Part shown: positions 1 through 11,008 of the stretch, piece after piece
Layout: each line of letters opens with the position of its first letter
How positions within the stretch are numbered: position 1 is the stretch's first letter
Source of the DNA: Engraulis encrasicolus
Taxonomy: Eukaryota > Chordata > Actinopteri > Clupeiformes > Engraulidae
Direction of reading: 5' to 3'
Length of the DNA: 64,000 bases
Assembly (NCBI RefSeq): GCF_034702125.1
Contig: NC_085867.1
Span: forward strand, 44,637,687-44,701,686
The notes under the pieces: generated by a model
Databases searched by the model: none
Told to the model about the DNA's origin: nothing
What the model saw: only the letters and a program-made list of their open reading frames with translations
Program-made: the position numbers and the translations under genes

Positions 1-1375
1 GTAGGCACTAAACAAAAGACCAAACGCGGAAAGCGCGACCTCGGGAGGTAGCTGGAAGAACGACCCGAAATTGGTTGAAGAAAAAAATCAAAGGTCACGT
101 GTCACGATAGCCACTTTAACATTAGTTAATCCAGTTCGCAACGAAAACGCGGTTGTTTGTTGTTTGGTAATGGTGGAAAATAATAAGTAGGCCAGTCTGT
201 CTACCAGGCCTATCCGTAGCCACATGCATGTAATAGACGCTTCAAATTGTACGTTTAGGATAGGCCTACGTTACATTTGGAAATACCCTACATTATATTA
301 ACAATAACCACGGACCTTTCCAGTATCGGGCTATAATCGTATCGGTAGGCTATAAAGTGTTCCGAGTCTGCACGGAACTACGTCACATTTAAGCCAGTTG
401 CAGAATCATCTGCTCGAGTCCCACGTGTATCTGTAATGGTTGATTTTCTCAGCCATACAGGCAAGCGCAAGTGCCAGACTAATGGACAGCTTCGTTTCTC
501 TTGTTGCATGTCATTTCTTTTCCATGCGGTTATTCGTCATCAAAGCAGAGGTGTGCATTTGACAGCTGGTCTTATACACTGATAATGTACGTTTATAATA
601 CACACATTTAACAAAATACAGACTAGAAAATGCACATAGGCCTATGTGATGCTGTCTGTGGATATGTCGATCGACAGTTGGGGCGTCGCTTTGAACTGAA
701 AGCAGACAGCTGCGCGCAGTGACCAACGGCAATTGTTGAAAAAAGTTTAAACCCGGTGCATATGAGGTGCGATGAGACAGCGAATAGATTTTCTACCGGT
801 GAATTTCACATGGGGACATGCCATGTGAGATGTTTCCTTGACGCAGCTATTTTCCCCTTTGTTCACAACTCAATTAATACTAGCCTACATGTCCATGACT
901 TGGCAGGTTCATGTCCATACCATCCTTATTTTATTTATTTTTTTATTTCTGGTATAGCGTGATTTTTGTCAACATAACCATCCACATGCTGCAAGGTTTT
1001 ATTTTTGTAGCCTACGACTTCCCAAACTTAACCGCTCCACTTTGCCCAACGTTCTCTAGGCCTATCTAATAAAACTGTTTGCTCCACATGTGGTAAATAG
1101 GCTATCTCGTCTGCTTTCCGCACGCCGTCCACAGATATAAATATTCATTTTGGGCGTTTCACTGAATATTCATAGATAATTATGGGTGTGTCCACAGGTG
1201 CGCACATTTGCCGCAACTTCAGAGTCAGTTGGGATTTATAAAGGGAAATCGACGTGGAACGTGCGTGCGCCATGCTTTATAAATCTGAATATTTTCTTGC
1301 GCACGCACATCCTGAGTTTCGTGCGTGCGCCATCTTTTGGCGCATTCCTTCCGCAAAGTTTTATAAATGAGGCCC
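1..1375 (-). mobile_element. PIF/Harbinger-like DNA transposon, copy A (left part outside window)
   Basis: The right end reads TTATAAATGAGGCCC at about 1361-1375, the reverse complement of the terminus GGGCCTCATTTATAA of copy B (1493-4351). The copy lies in opposite orientation to B. It contains the same subterminal GC-rich words (GTGCGTGCGCCA, TTTATAAA) and no recognisable transposase. Bases 4-11 (GGCACTAA) are the intact target that in copy B is occupied by a hAT element, so this copy shows the empty site. Superfamily is inferred from the 3-bp target duplication of copy B. Confidence 0.7.
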
Positions 1376-1492
1376 CTGGTATTTCAAAGCATTCATGATG
1401 CCATGCACCCTAACAAGGTTCCCAGGGCCTTTGGAAGCGAAACAGCCCCACAGCATCACTGACCCACCCCCATACTTCACAGTGGGTATGAG
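1376..1492 (-). pseudogene. Tc1 transposase, internal fragment between two insertions
   Basis: On the minus strand this 117-bp block encodes a typical Tc1 catalytic-core stretch containing KYGGGSVMLWGCF and MNALKY. It continues the reading of the transposase fragment at 4355-4885, from which it is separated by transposon copy B; the rest lies left of the window beyond copy A. The 3-bp GAG at 1490-1492 is repeated at 4352-4354 as the target duplication of copy B. Confidence 0.85.
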
Positions 1493-4351
1493 GGGCCTCA
1501 TTTATAAAACTTTGCGGAAGGAATGCGCCAAAAGATGGCGCACGCACGAAACTCAGGATGTGCGTGCGCAAGAAAATATTCAGATTTATAAAGCATGGCG
1601 CACGCACGTTCCACGTAGACTTCCCTTTATAAATCCCAACTGACTCTGAAGTTGCGGCAAATGTGCGCACCTGTGGACACACCCATAATTATCTATGAAT
1701 ATTCAGTGAAACGCCCAAAATGAATATTTATAGGCCTATCTGTGGACGGCGTGCGGAAAGCAGACGCGATAGCCTATTTACCACATGTGGAGCAAACAGT
1801 TTTATTAGATAGGCCTAGAGAACGTTGGGCAAAGTGGAGCGGTTAAGTTTGGGAAGTCGTAGGCTACAAAAATAAAAACCTTGAATTGCAGCATGTGGAT
1901 GGTTATGTTGACAAAAATCACGCTATACCAGAAGTAAAAAAAAAAATACATAAAATAAGGATGGCATGGACATGAACCTGCCAAGTCATGGACATGTAGG
2001 CTAGTATTAATTGAGTTGTGAACAAAGGGAAAAATAGCTGCGTCAAGGAAACATCTCACATGGCATGTCCCCATGTGAAATTCACCGGTAGAAAATCTAT
2101 TCGCTGTCTCATCGCACCTCATATGCACCGGGTTTAAACTTTTTTCAACAATTGCCGTTGGTCACTGCGCGCAGCTGTCTGCTTTCAGTTCAAAGCGACG
2201 CCCCAACTGTCGATCGACATATCCACAGACAGCATGACATATGGGCATTTTCTAGTCTGTATTTATTAAATGTGTGTATTATAAACGTACATTATCAGTG
2301 TATAAGACCAGCTGTCAAATGCACACCTCTGCTTTGATGACGAATAACCGCATGGAAAAGAAATGACATGCAACAAGAGAAACGAAGCTGTCCATTGGCA
2401 CTTGCGCTTGCCTGTATGGCTGAGAAAATCAACCATTACAGATGCACTTGGGACTTGAGCAGATGATTCTGCAACTGGCTTAAATGTTGACGTAATTCCT
2501 TGCAGACTCGGAACACTTTATAGCCTACCGATACGATTATAGCCCGATACTGGAAAGGTCCGTGGTTATTGTTAATATAATTTCCAAATGTAACGTAGGC
2601 TTATCCTAAACGTACAATTTGAAGCGTCTATTACATGCATGTGGCTATGGATAGTTACTACTTATTATTTTCCACCATTACCAAACAACAAACAACCGCG
2701 TTTTCGTTGCGAACTGGATTAAATAATGTTAAAGTGGCTATCGTGACACGTGACCTTTGATTTTTTTTCTTCAACCAATTTCGGGTCGTTCTTCCAGCTA
2801 CCTCCCGAGGTCGCGCTTTCCGCGTTTGGTCTTTTGTTTAGTGCCCAAGGGCGCCTGGAGCCGTACGGCCGTACGCACTGTGCGTACCTTCACCAGTGGA
2901 GGAAGTTTTTTTTTTTTTTTTTTTTTTTTAATAAATATTACGCCTATTGTGTCTTCTATGAATGTTGTGACAATGCAACATATTATATGAGAAGAAGCAG
3001 CATGAAGCAAATTAAAGAGCAGAGACTATGGTTGGGCACCATTAGCCTAATTTACAAAGGCAGATAGCCTGCTTTTTGCTTCTGTGCGTAAAACTCGCGC
3101 GCTCCTGAAAAAAAGATACAGCAACAAGTTCTAGTTCCATCAACGGAATTCTAACTTGAGCGGCTACATAGAAATAATGTATTAGTTCTATGGAGCGGCT
3201 ACCTCCAGTCAGACATAGCCCACAAATTTAAGTCTAGTTCTAGTTAGCAAAGACAGCTCTCCATTTCCCACTTGGAATGACACATAGCCTATGTCGTGGC
3301 GTCGCTGATGGCAGAAAAAACAAATAACCGAAGTTAATGTCTTGAAAGTGACAAGTTTCAATCGTAGCCAAAATCCAGTTGTCATGTGGGCTAGGAAGAA
3401 GGCATTTAGTTCTAAAGCAATTCTGCGTGTTTTGATGACATGCAGTGTGGGTGTTTTCTAATGCTTTTTGCGCACGTTTTCCTGTTTGCTGACATGAACA
3501 GCATTCTGCGATTTGTGTGCGAGTGCGTCGGTGGTTCTCTTGTGCTCTGTCTCTAGTGCGCATTTGTTATCAGCCTGGACTAACATTCAGTGCACTCCCC
3601 GGTGGGTTAACAGGCTGATGTAGTCGCTTTCTGCCTTGTCTTGCACAACGTGCCCGGGCTTTTTATGGTCCCAGCTCAACCTGTGACGTGAACTTCATTC
3701 ATCATGCTGCAGCAGACACCTCTGCGCCAACTTTCTACCCGAGTCGAAAAGTATAGCCTAACGCTTGAAAATTTGTATCTAATGATATGGCGTCTGCCAT
3801 AGCCTACTTGTTTCATCCCCATGCACGAGAGAGAACACAAGTGCATGCAGGCCTTCGTAGTAGCATAGTCGGGGAAGTCGCAGTTTAAAAAAAAAGTAAT
3901 AGTAAGCGTATGCATGGCTGCACAAAAAGAAGTGAAACGCCAATATAGCCAAAAGGTTTTCAAAACCGTATAGGCCAACACCTTGTCAACGTCAACAAGT
4001 TACCTTGTTTCCTAGCCTAAAGCAATAAGAAAAATTGACAACTGATAAAGAAAACCACCCCAGACATACTGACTATACTCCAATCCTATGTTTTTTTTTC
4101 TCCTCCGGTGTCATCGTCCGCTGTCATTTCTCCGGTGTTTTTTGTTGTTGTTGTTGTTGGGGGGGGTTGGGTTGGTGCGTACCTTACTGGTCAAGTCTGC
4201 AGGCGCCCCTGTTAGTGCCTACGCATGGGTCAAACTTTGCGTGGAGCTGCGCATGTTTACCGCCAAGTTCTTTTTCTATAAATACCAAACCTTGCGGTGA
4301 ACTTGGCGTGCGCAGTCTTTTGTGCGTACGCACCCGTTATAAATGAGGCCC
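1493..4351 (+). mobile_element. PIF/Harbinger-like DNA transposon, copy B (2859 bp with hAT inside)
   Basis: Terminal inverted repeats GGGCCTCATTTATAA at 1493 and its complement ending at 4351. Target duplication GAG at 1490-1492 and 4352-4354; removing the element restores continuous Tc1 sequence. Without the nested hAT (2846-4211 plus one 8-bp duplication) it is about 1485 bp and appears non-autonomous. A 3-bp duplication fits the PIF/Harbinger superfamily, but no transposase is present to confirm it. Confidence 0.8.
2846..4211. mobile_element. Non-autonomous hAT transposon nested in Harbinger-like copy B
   Basis: Termini CAAGGGCGCCTG (2846) and, inverted, CAGGGGCGCCTG (ending 4211) match at 11 of 12 positions. 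The 8-bp target duplication TTAGTGCC is at 2838-2845 and 4212-4219. The paralogous copy A has one uninterrupted TTAGTGCC (4-11, reverse strand). The 1366-bp interior has a T-run at 2907-2929 and short ORFs without recognised domains. The 8-bp duplication and CA...TG ends place it in hAT. Confidence 0.85.
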
Positions 4352-4354
4352 GAG

Positions 4355-4885
4355 GTGCTTTTCAGCATGCGCATCTTTCGTGGTACGCCAGACCCACTTA
4401 GAGTGTTTGTTGCCAAAAAGCTCAATCTTGGTCTCATCTGACCAAAGCACACGGTCCCAGTTGAAGCCCCAATACCGCTTGGCGAACTCCAGACGCTTGC
4501 GTTTATGATTGTGAGTGAGGAAAGGTTTTCTCCGTGCATGCCTCCCAAACAGCTTGTTGGCGTGTAGACAGCGCCTGATGGTTGATTTGGAGACTTTGTG
4601 ACCCCAGGATGCTACCATTTGTTGTAATTCTGTAACAGTGAGCTTTGGAGATCTTTTGATTTCTCTTACCATCCTCCTCACTGTGCGTGGTGGCAAAATA
4701 AACTTGGGTCCTCGTCCAGGCTTGTTTACCACTGTTCCAGTTGTTTTGAACTTCTTAATTATTCCTCTCACAGTGGATATGGGCAACTGCAGTTGAGTGG
4801 CAATCTTCTTGTAGCCTCTGCCTGACCTGTGAAGGTCGACGCACATCTGCCTCACTTGTATGCTGTGTTCCTTTGTCTTTCCCAT
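4355..4885 (-). pseudogene. Tc1 transposase, N-terminal part, truncated by insertion
   Basis: Minus-strand frame starting at ATG 4885-4883 with MGKTKEHSIQVRQ. It has two helix-turn-helix segments (about residues 1-110), a GRPR-like GRGP at 57-60 and the first catalytic aspartate in VLWSDETKIELFG (Asp150). The Tc1 match stops at about residue 178 (DAHAEKHL), exactly at the transposon boundary; the four residues after it are encoded by the inserted element. The remaining catalytic residues lie partly at 1376-1492 and otherwise outside the window, so it cannot make an active enzyme. Confidence 0.9.
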
Positions 4886-5270
4886 GTTTAAGAGTGGATA
4901 AGAGAAATGGCCTCGGTGTCACGTCATATTTATACCCCAGGGAAACAGGAAGTGATGAATTACTAATTAAATGTTCCTACATACTCTGGTAAACTTTGTA
5001 AACTACTGTAGAAATGACAGAAATGCTTCAATTATATTTATTTCCTGGGAATTGTTAAGGGTGCCAATAATTGTGGAACAGGTGATTTAATGAAAAATAA
5101 TTATTTTTTAGTCAGGGATTTTTTTTATTTTCTTACAATTTATTTGAGTTGAAGGCTACATTTTCCTACAATTTTCAGTGTGACAGTATTCTTCTGCAAT
5201 AAACACTGAATTTATTTTAAGGCTTTTAACACATCTCAACCAGGGGTGCCAATAATTATGGAGGGCACTG
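4355..5270 (-). mobile_element. Tc1/mariner element, transposase-proximal part
   Basis: The outer end CAGTGCCCTCCATAATTAT (minus strand, from 5270) is a classic fish Tc1 terminus and abuts a TA at 5271-5272. A related internal copy of the GGGTGCCAATAATT motif lies near 5068-5082. The element continues inward to 4355, where Harbinger-like copy B interrupts it; the next piece is at 1376-1492. Confidence 0.85.
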
Positions 5271-5272
5271 TA

Positions 5273-5789
5273 TATCATAACAACAATAACCATTGATATT
5301 CCTACTTTCCCTGATAACATATAGTGGAGGATGTAACACGGGCAGGACAACATATAGTGGAGGATGTGACACGGGGAGTGCGTTGCAATATGCGACCTTG
5401 CCTCCACCTGCTTCTCTCCTCGTACCAGGAAGTAATATGTCATGATGACATCACTGACAACAGCATTATATTTCAATATCTTGCAAAAGCTCAATTGTAG
5501 AGTCTTTTTCTCATTTGCAATTGGGATGGTGAATGAAAAACAGTCCCTCAAAAGTTGTTGTGGCTAGGCTGACAGCAGGGAAACTATTGTTTTCTCCCCG
5601 GAGAAGGGGCCAGGAGGCGAGACGAGGAGACAAGCGCAAGTGNAGGAGGCAAGGNCGCATATTGCAAAGCACTACAGGACAACATATAGTGGAGGATGTG
5701 ACACGGGCAGGACCTCGACTGTGAGCACCACAGAGGGTGAAGCCCAAACAGACATCCTTCATTGAAATTTGCATCCCTGTCTTATAGGG
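5273..5789. repeat. Minisatellite-like repeat of about 33 bp, plus unplaced bases
   Basis: The unit ACATATAGTGGAGGATGTRA followed by CACGGG occurs at about 5317-5349, 5350-5376 and again at 5679-5707. Two ambiguous bases (N) occur at 5643 and 5655. The rest of this stretch shows no gene. Confidence 0.6.
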
Positions 5790-5953
5790 CAGTGGTTCTT
5801 AACCTGGGGTGCGGGCACCCCCTGGGAGTGCGCAAGAGATTTCAGGGGGTGCGCGGAATTTTGTTTGTGTTGAGGTTATGACCAAAATTCTGCTTCCAAA
5901 CATAATTAGGCCAAATCAAGACCAAATTAAAACATGATTTGGACCTGATGTAC

Positions 5954-6057
5954 AAATTTAATTCGACCAACGTTTCGGCTTACGCCTTCATCAGGGTCAT
6001 CTTGATCAAGATGACCCTGATGAAGGCGTAAGCCGAAACGTTGGTCGAATTAAATTT
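5954..6057. repeat. Perfect 104-bp palindrome with hammerhead-like motif on both strands
   Basis: Bases 5954-6057 equal their own reverse complement, with the centre between 6005 and 6006 and no spacer. Each arm carries CTGATGA, then A-GGC-GTAA-GCC, then GAAAC (plus strand 6017-6039; mirrored on the minus strand). This order resembles the hammerhead ribozyme core known from Penelope-like retroelements. The extra A between CTGATGA and the GGC stem departs from the canonical core, so ribozyme activity is uncertain. Confidence 0.7.
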
Positions 6058-6164
6058 ATAACTGCATGAAGTCCTGAGTGTGCGACGACCATTCTTTTTC
6101 AAGTTGAGTCTATTGTCTGCCGTACGCACCTCAAACGGTGTGCGTTTACTAAAACCCAAAGAAA
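5955..6164. mobile_element. Insertion flanked by 13-bp direct repeats (retroposon-like)
   Basis: GACCTGATGTACA occurs at 5942-5954 and again at 6165-6177, so the 210 bp between look like an insertion with a 13-bp target duplication, a length typical of retrotransposition rather than of DNA transposons. The insert consists of a palindrome (to 6057) followed by about 107 bp of single-copy-looking sequence ending AACCCAAAGAAA. Confidence 0.55.
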
Positions 6165-6347
6165 GACCTGATGTACAGTCATTAAAGTATTGATTAAGGT
6201 CTAAAGCAAGAATCATTGTTATTATTCACTTTTCTTTCTTTCTTTTTTTTGAGCGTATACACGTGTAGACCTTTGGGTTGGGGGTGTGCGGCTTTGTCTT
6301 GGGCACAGGTAAGGGGGTGTTTCAAGAAAAAAGTTTTTGTTATAGGG

Positions 6348-7180
6348 TATGCAGTCTTCAAGTGTCCTCTGGAGAAAAGGGGATTCCGATTTGACAACAG
6401 GAACACATTCCCCACCAGAGGTGAATAAAGTAAAAGTAAAAAAAACTCCTAGTGTATCAGGGTCATTAGGTGGTGTTCAAACTAGTATATAAGGTCATGT
6501 ACTCATTTTGAAATAACATCAGTGGTATCAGCAGAATTTTATACCTACACTTTATACTCCTCTGACCGCCACTGTAGTCTTACATGTAGTACAGTAGTAG
6601 TGGGAGAGAGTGAGGGTGATTTCCTTAACATCCTCTAGGTGGGAAAAGGCTTCTGTTCCAATAGTTGACAAGCATTCTCCTTAGCTACCCAGAGGGAGAA
6701 AATTAAAGTGTAGGCTACATGAAAGGTGTGTAAAGTGTGCACATGTAGGCTACTTTATGTGTTTCCTGAATCTTCCTCTTGATGGTAAATGTCTTCTGTT
6801 ATGGGGAATAGAGAATGGAGATGAGAAACATCGAAGCACTCCCAGAGATGACCATGAGCTCGAGTAATGGCCGAAATACTATTTTTTTATCAGCACTGCA
6901 TGAGAACTTTGTTCAGTTGGCCACTAAGGGGCGCCCTTCACCTTTATTTCCTACCTGTAGTCTTCACCACTGGTCCTCTTGAGGCAGTTTCTGCTTTTTC
7001 AAAACTCTTTCACACAATCAGTAGGCCTACATACAATGTAATGACGACTCGATTCTGGCCCTTCTCACCTTGGACAACTGATGGGAATATTGTGCTAATA
7101 TTTAGGGTTCAAGAATATTCATTTTAGTATACTGACAAAAGCTATTTTGTCTATTGTGTCTGAGAGCTCTCACTCATACT
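6348..7180. other. No gene seen
   Basis: AT-rich non-coding sequence. Short ORFs lack start context, splice signals and recognisable domains. No terminal repeats were found. Confidence 0.5.
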
Positions 7181-7182
7181 CA

Positions 7183-7362
<180 letters not shown>

Positions 7363-7493
7363 TGGCAAGTTCAAAAACAACAATAACATTCAAATCAGTG
7401 TTAGGAAGGACTTAATTGTATCCATATGAGGTTTCAGAAATAATTACTTTATAATGTTTACATAATCATCATTATTTCATTCAAAATGTTAAC

Positions 7494-7498
<5 letters not shown>

Positions 7499-7532
<34 letters not shown>
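7499..7532. repeat. (GT)n microsatellite
   Basis: Seventeen GT dinucleotides. Confidence 0.95.
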
Positions 7533-7533
<1 letters not shown>

Positions 7534-7695
7534 TGGATGCAAGAGTCTCCTCCTCACTATTGAAGTGAAAGTTCTCTTTGCGAGTTCAAAAGCGCAGCAC
7601 GTGAAGAGGGTGGTAACACAGTCTCGCCCAGAGTTGTTTATTAACAGAGGAAAAAGATCTTCAATATATAGGCTACATAGTACGAGCAACTACTG

Positions 7696-7807
<112 letters not shown>

Positions 7808-7839
7808 TCCCAGGGCTCAACAATCATACTGACACAAAT

Positions 7840-8225
7840 CTCAGACACACACACACAGAAAGAAGAAAAAATGGATAGAGGCAGGGAAGAGATACAGAGA
7901 AATGAAGTGCGGGAGAGACAGAGCAGGTGTGAAGAAGAAGAAGAAGAAGAGAGAGAACATTAGAAAAGAAGAGAGACAGATAGAGGAGGTGTTGGGGAGA
8001 AAAGAGATAGACATTAGGGAGAGATGGAATGGAGAGAGTAGATGTGGAGGAGAAAACAACAAGATGGATGAGTGATGAAGAGGCCAGTCATGAAGAGAAA
8101 TGTGGAGAGACAGAAATAACATGCAGAGAGACATACAGAGAGAGAGAGAGAGAACAGAAGAGAGAGAAGCAGGGAAGACAGAACAAGCAGTATGAGATGG
8201 AGGGATGAGGACAGAGAGACACACT
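7840..8225. repeat. Polypurine GA-rich tract
   Basis: Nearly 400 bp of strongly purine-biased plus strand made of imperfect GA, GAA and AGAGAC repeats. It directly follows the 7697-7806 GT tract. Not coding. Confidence 0.85.
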
Positions 8226-8365
8226 GCCCAAAACAGACTCACTACATGTAGTGCTTACCGTAGTGTTTCCAATCTGCAGTGTTGGTGTTGAAGTGCAGAA
8301 CATAGAAGCTCCACTCCAGAGTCACACAGCTCATTAGCTCTCAGGTTCAGACATGTAAAGATTAA

Positions 8366-8924
8366 AGGGACACTGTGTGAGATTTTTAGTTGTTTATTTC
8401 CAGAATTCATGCTGCCCATTCACTAATGTTACCTTTTTCATGAATACTTACCACCACCATCAAATTCTAAGTATTCATTATGACTGGGAAAATTGCCATT
8501 TTCATACATGAAAAGGGGGATCCTGTCCATGGTCCGCCATTTTGAATTTCCAAAAATAGCCATTTTTAGCTGCAAAAATGACTCTACTTGGACCATACTA
8601 GAAAATATATATATATATTTTCAAAGATATTTTTGTGGGCTTTTTGGGCCTTTATTTCGGATAGGACCGAAGGTGCTGACGGACGTGAGTGTGGAGAGAG
8701 ATGGGGTAGGGTTGGGAAATGACCCCGTCCGGACTTGAACCGGGGTCCCCATGGGCATGGCCCAAGTGTGGGTGGCTTTAGCGCGCTGCGCCACAACACC
8801 CCCAATATTTGTTTATTACTTAGAAAACTTTCATGTAAAGATCAAATTGGGCAATTGGCAGCCCAGTTTCAATGAGCAGCATAGTTGCAGTACCCTTTTT
8901 GATCATTTCCTGCACAGTGTCCCT
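8366..8924. mobile_element. TTAA-target MITE (AGGGACACTGTG family), copy 1
   Basis: Terminal inverted repeats AGGGACACTGTG and CACAGTGTCCCT between TTAA at 8362-8365 and 8925-8928. A second copy lies at 50145-50504 (360 bp). Copy 1 is longer because of a SINE at about 8612-8803. The paralogous segment 2 has an unoccupied GATTAAGCATTCAG at about 16688-16701, showing the empty target. TTAA duplication is typical of piggyBac and Kolobok elements. Confidence 0.85.
8612..8803 (-). mobile_element. tRNA-derived SINE inside the TTAA MITE
   Basis: On the minus strand the head reads TGTGGCGCAGCGCGCTAAAG (A-box region) and GGTTCAAGTCC (B box), followed by a non-tRNA body and an AT-rich tail. It is absent from the other copy of the host MITE (around 50389), so the insertion is directly visible; the flanking AATATT may be part of the target duplication. 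Confidence 0.8.
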
Positions 8925-9436
8925 TTAAGCATTCAGTGTGAATGCCAATGCCTAAAGAGTGCTCCTTTGTAGGCCTGTCTTGTCATGTTGATTTATAATT
9001 CTTAACATGTAAATAAATGCATTGACAAATCAGCATCAAAGACTCAACAATAAACATTGTTTTCTTTTTTATTTTGACTGAAATAGAATTTCTGATGTCA
9101 CTGATGGATATGATAGAACACCCCAAACCCCATGGTTTCGATCTTCGAAACGTTGCTCCTAATAAATTAAGTCTTTTGCAAGCAGTGTGCAGATCCTTTC
9201 CCGCTCCTACATGTGACAATCTTTTGATTTGGCACTTGCTGATGCTTTTTTGCTTGATGTGCGCACTTTCCACCATACAGTGTATGGACTACCCAAGGAA
9301 ATTGAAGACAGTTACATTGCCAGGTTCTGCTTACCTTTTTTCATATAGCCAGTGACACAACCCCCCCTCCCCCTGCACACACACACCCTAAAGTCCATTA
9401 CAGACTGCACAACAAAACACCTGTTTCAACCTGTCA

Positions 9437-9438
9437 GT

Positions 9439-9482
<44 letters not shown>

Positions 9483-9520
9483 AAGATAGAGACAGAGAGA
9501 CAAAGAGAAAGAGAGAGACA
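9437..9520. repeat. (GA)n-rich microsatellite
   Basis: Imperfect GA repeat with AAAG and CAGAGA interruptions. The homologous site in copy 2 is the expanded GA tract at 17426-17496. Confidence 0.85.
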
Positions 9521-10658
9521 ATACATTTAGTAGTAGGCCTACTCGTAGCAGCAGCATCAGTACAATACTAGTAGTAACGTTGTTGTTACACCTTCCAAAA
9601 GACACCTTCCATCCTATCTGAATCTGAATCTAATTACCGGTACCTCACGTATATAGGCTAGACCCACTTTGGCGTTGGCAATGCCGTTGCCTCCTCTAGG
9701 ACTTTTGATACCCAGTAGCCTATCTACACCATGCCTTGGAGAAGATGGGACCTTCTATGTTCATTTTTCTAAAATAGGCTATGTAATAGATTTCTTGGAA
9801 TATGTGAGGTGTAACATCTCCTTTTCTCAGTTATGTTTCAATATTTTTTCTTGGAAGAGTTTAATGGTTGGTAAACTTTTGAAGATTGTTCAATGCTGTG
9901 CTGTAATGCTGACCTCTTGAACACATGTGAGAGCAAGATAAGGTATGTTGGATACATAATGGGAACCTGCGAAATACCAACAGACAAAATTACACCTTTT
10001 TTACCTCGTAGCCTTTATGAAAGCAAGACCAAAGAGGACGTTTTCTCTAACTTGATTTTTGATGCATCATGGTATCTAAACTGTGTTTCAGAGCAGAAAC
10101 AACAATTTTTCTAAAATAATATGTACGATTTCTCAGAGAAGATAGGAGATGTCACCTTCTTTCTCCTTTTCTGAATTTGTTTCAATATATTTTCTCGGAT
10201 GAGTAACAACTGCTGGAGGTTTGGCAGTTTGATGTTGTACTGTAATGATGACTTTTCACTTGGAAACACATGTGAGAGCAATAGATAAGCTATGAAGGAC
10301 ATTACCTGACTTGCCTATAAAAGAGCTCACCTTTGCAACCAAGCACTCCTTCAGTGAATTAGCAGTAGTTGCATTACTATTTGATTTGTGTATGATCCTC
10401 TCAAAAGCCCCCTAAAATGATCATTTTGATGTCCGTTTATCATGCCCAGCAACAACGCTCTTATAGTTACACATCTTGTATCACTATCTTATGAGAATAG
10501 CAGTGGATATCCTGGAATATGAAGTTGACAATAAATGTCGTCATCAGATATGAGGTGCTACTACTAACGTCTTGTTGTCCCACAGGTACAGGCATTAGCA
10601 CCACCTTTTAACACACTGCCTGAGCACAAACCTGGCCGGCAAGACAGAAACTACTGTG

Positions 10659-11008
10659 TAAGGATAGACCGATATATATATTGGTCCGATATCGGGCGGA
10701 TATTTGCATTTTTTAAGTGTATCGTATCGGCCGATACGCGGGTGGTTTTGGCCAATACGCAATATTTATTATTTTATGTCATTCAGGTTTTTTAAAAGCA
10801 CCAACCATCTACCTCAATTTGATAATGTTAAAGGAATGTTTATTTTCAACTTGAGACCTGTAATATTTGTCTTTTTTTTAAAAAAAACTTTTTTTGACCC
10901 ATATCGGCCCCAAATATCGGTTATCGGAAATCGGGTATTGGCCAAGGGTGATGAAAAAAAAATCGGTATCGCATCGGCCATTAAAAAACCTGTTTCGGTC
11001 GACCCCTA
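10659..11008. mobile_element. hAT MITE shared by both duplicated segments, copy in segment 1
   Basis: Ends TAAGGATAGACCGATA and, inverted, TAGGGGTCGACCGAAA. The 8-bp target duplication CTACTGTG lies at 10651-10658 and 11009-11016. The interior is rich in ATCGG/CCGAT words. The same insertion with the same duplication is at 19648-20049, so it predates the segment duplication. Confidence 0.85.

Larger units (their letters stand above)
1..2845. repeat. 1.35-kb inverted repeat (copies A and B head to head)
   Basis: Bases 4-1375 and 1493-2845 are near-identical in inverted orientation, with scattered substitutions and a few short indels, around a 117-bp spacer of Tc1 sequence. ORFs on one arm reappear on the opposite strand of the other (for example 756-962 plus and 1805-2128 minus). 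These ORFs are not coding. The structure is explained by two insertions of the same transposon family. Confidence 0.85.
5790..6339 (+). mobile_element. hAT MITE with degenerate right end
   Basis: The left end CAGTGGTTCTTAACCTGGGG is a very common fish hAT terminus. The 8-bp target duplication TTATAGGG lies at 5782-5789 and 6340-6347. The right terminus has decayed (AAAAAGTTTTTG). A 210-bp second insertion sits inside at 5955-6164. Confidence 0.75.

Noticed and set aside
756..2128. Matching ORFs on both sides of the inverted repeat (MHMRCDETANRF..., MCPQVRTFAATSES...)
   Set aside because: The match only reflects the two inverted transposon copies; the ORFs are short, interrupted differently in each copy, and without domains.
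7841..8303. 133-residue minus-strand ORF over the GA-rich tract
   Set aside because: Low-complexity Ser/Leu/Phe-rich translation of a polypurine tract.
8740..8803. Genuine tRNA gene
   Set aside because: The A and B boxes belong to a SINE head with a non-tRNA body; no cloverleaf with proper acceptor stem, and the block is absent from the sister MITE.
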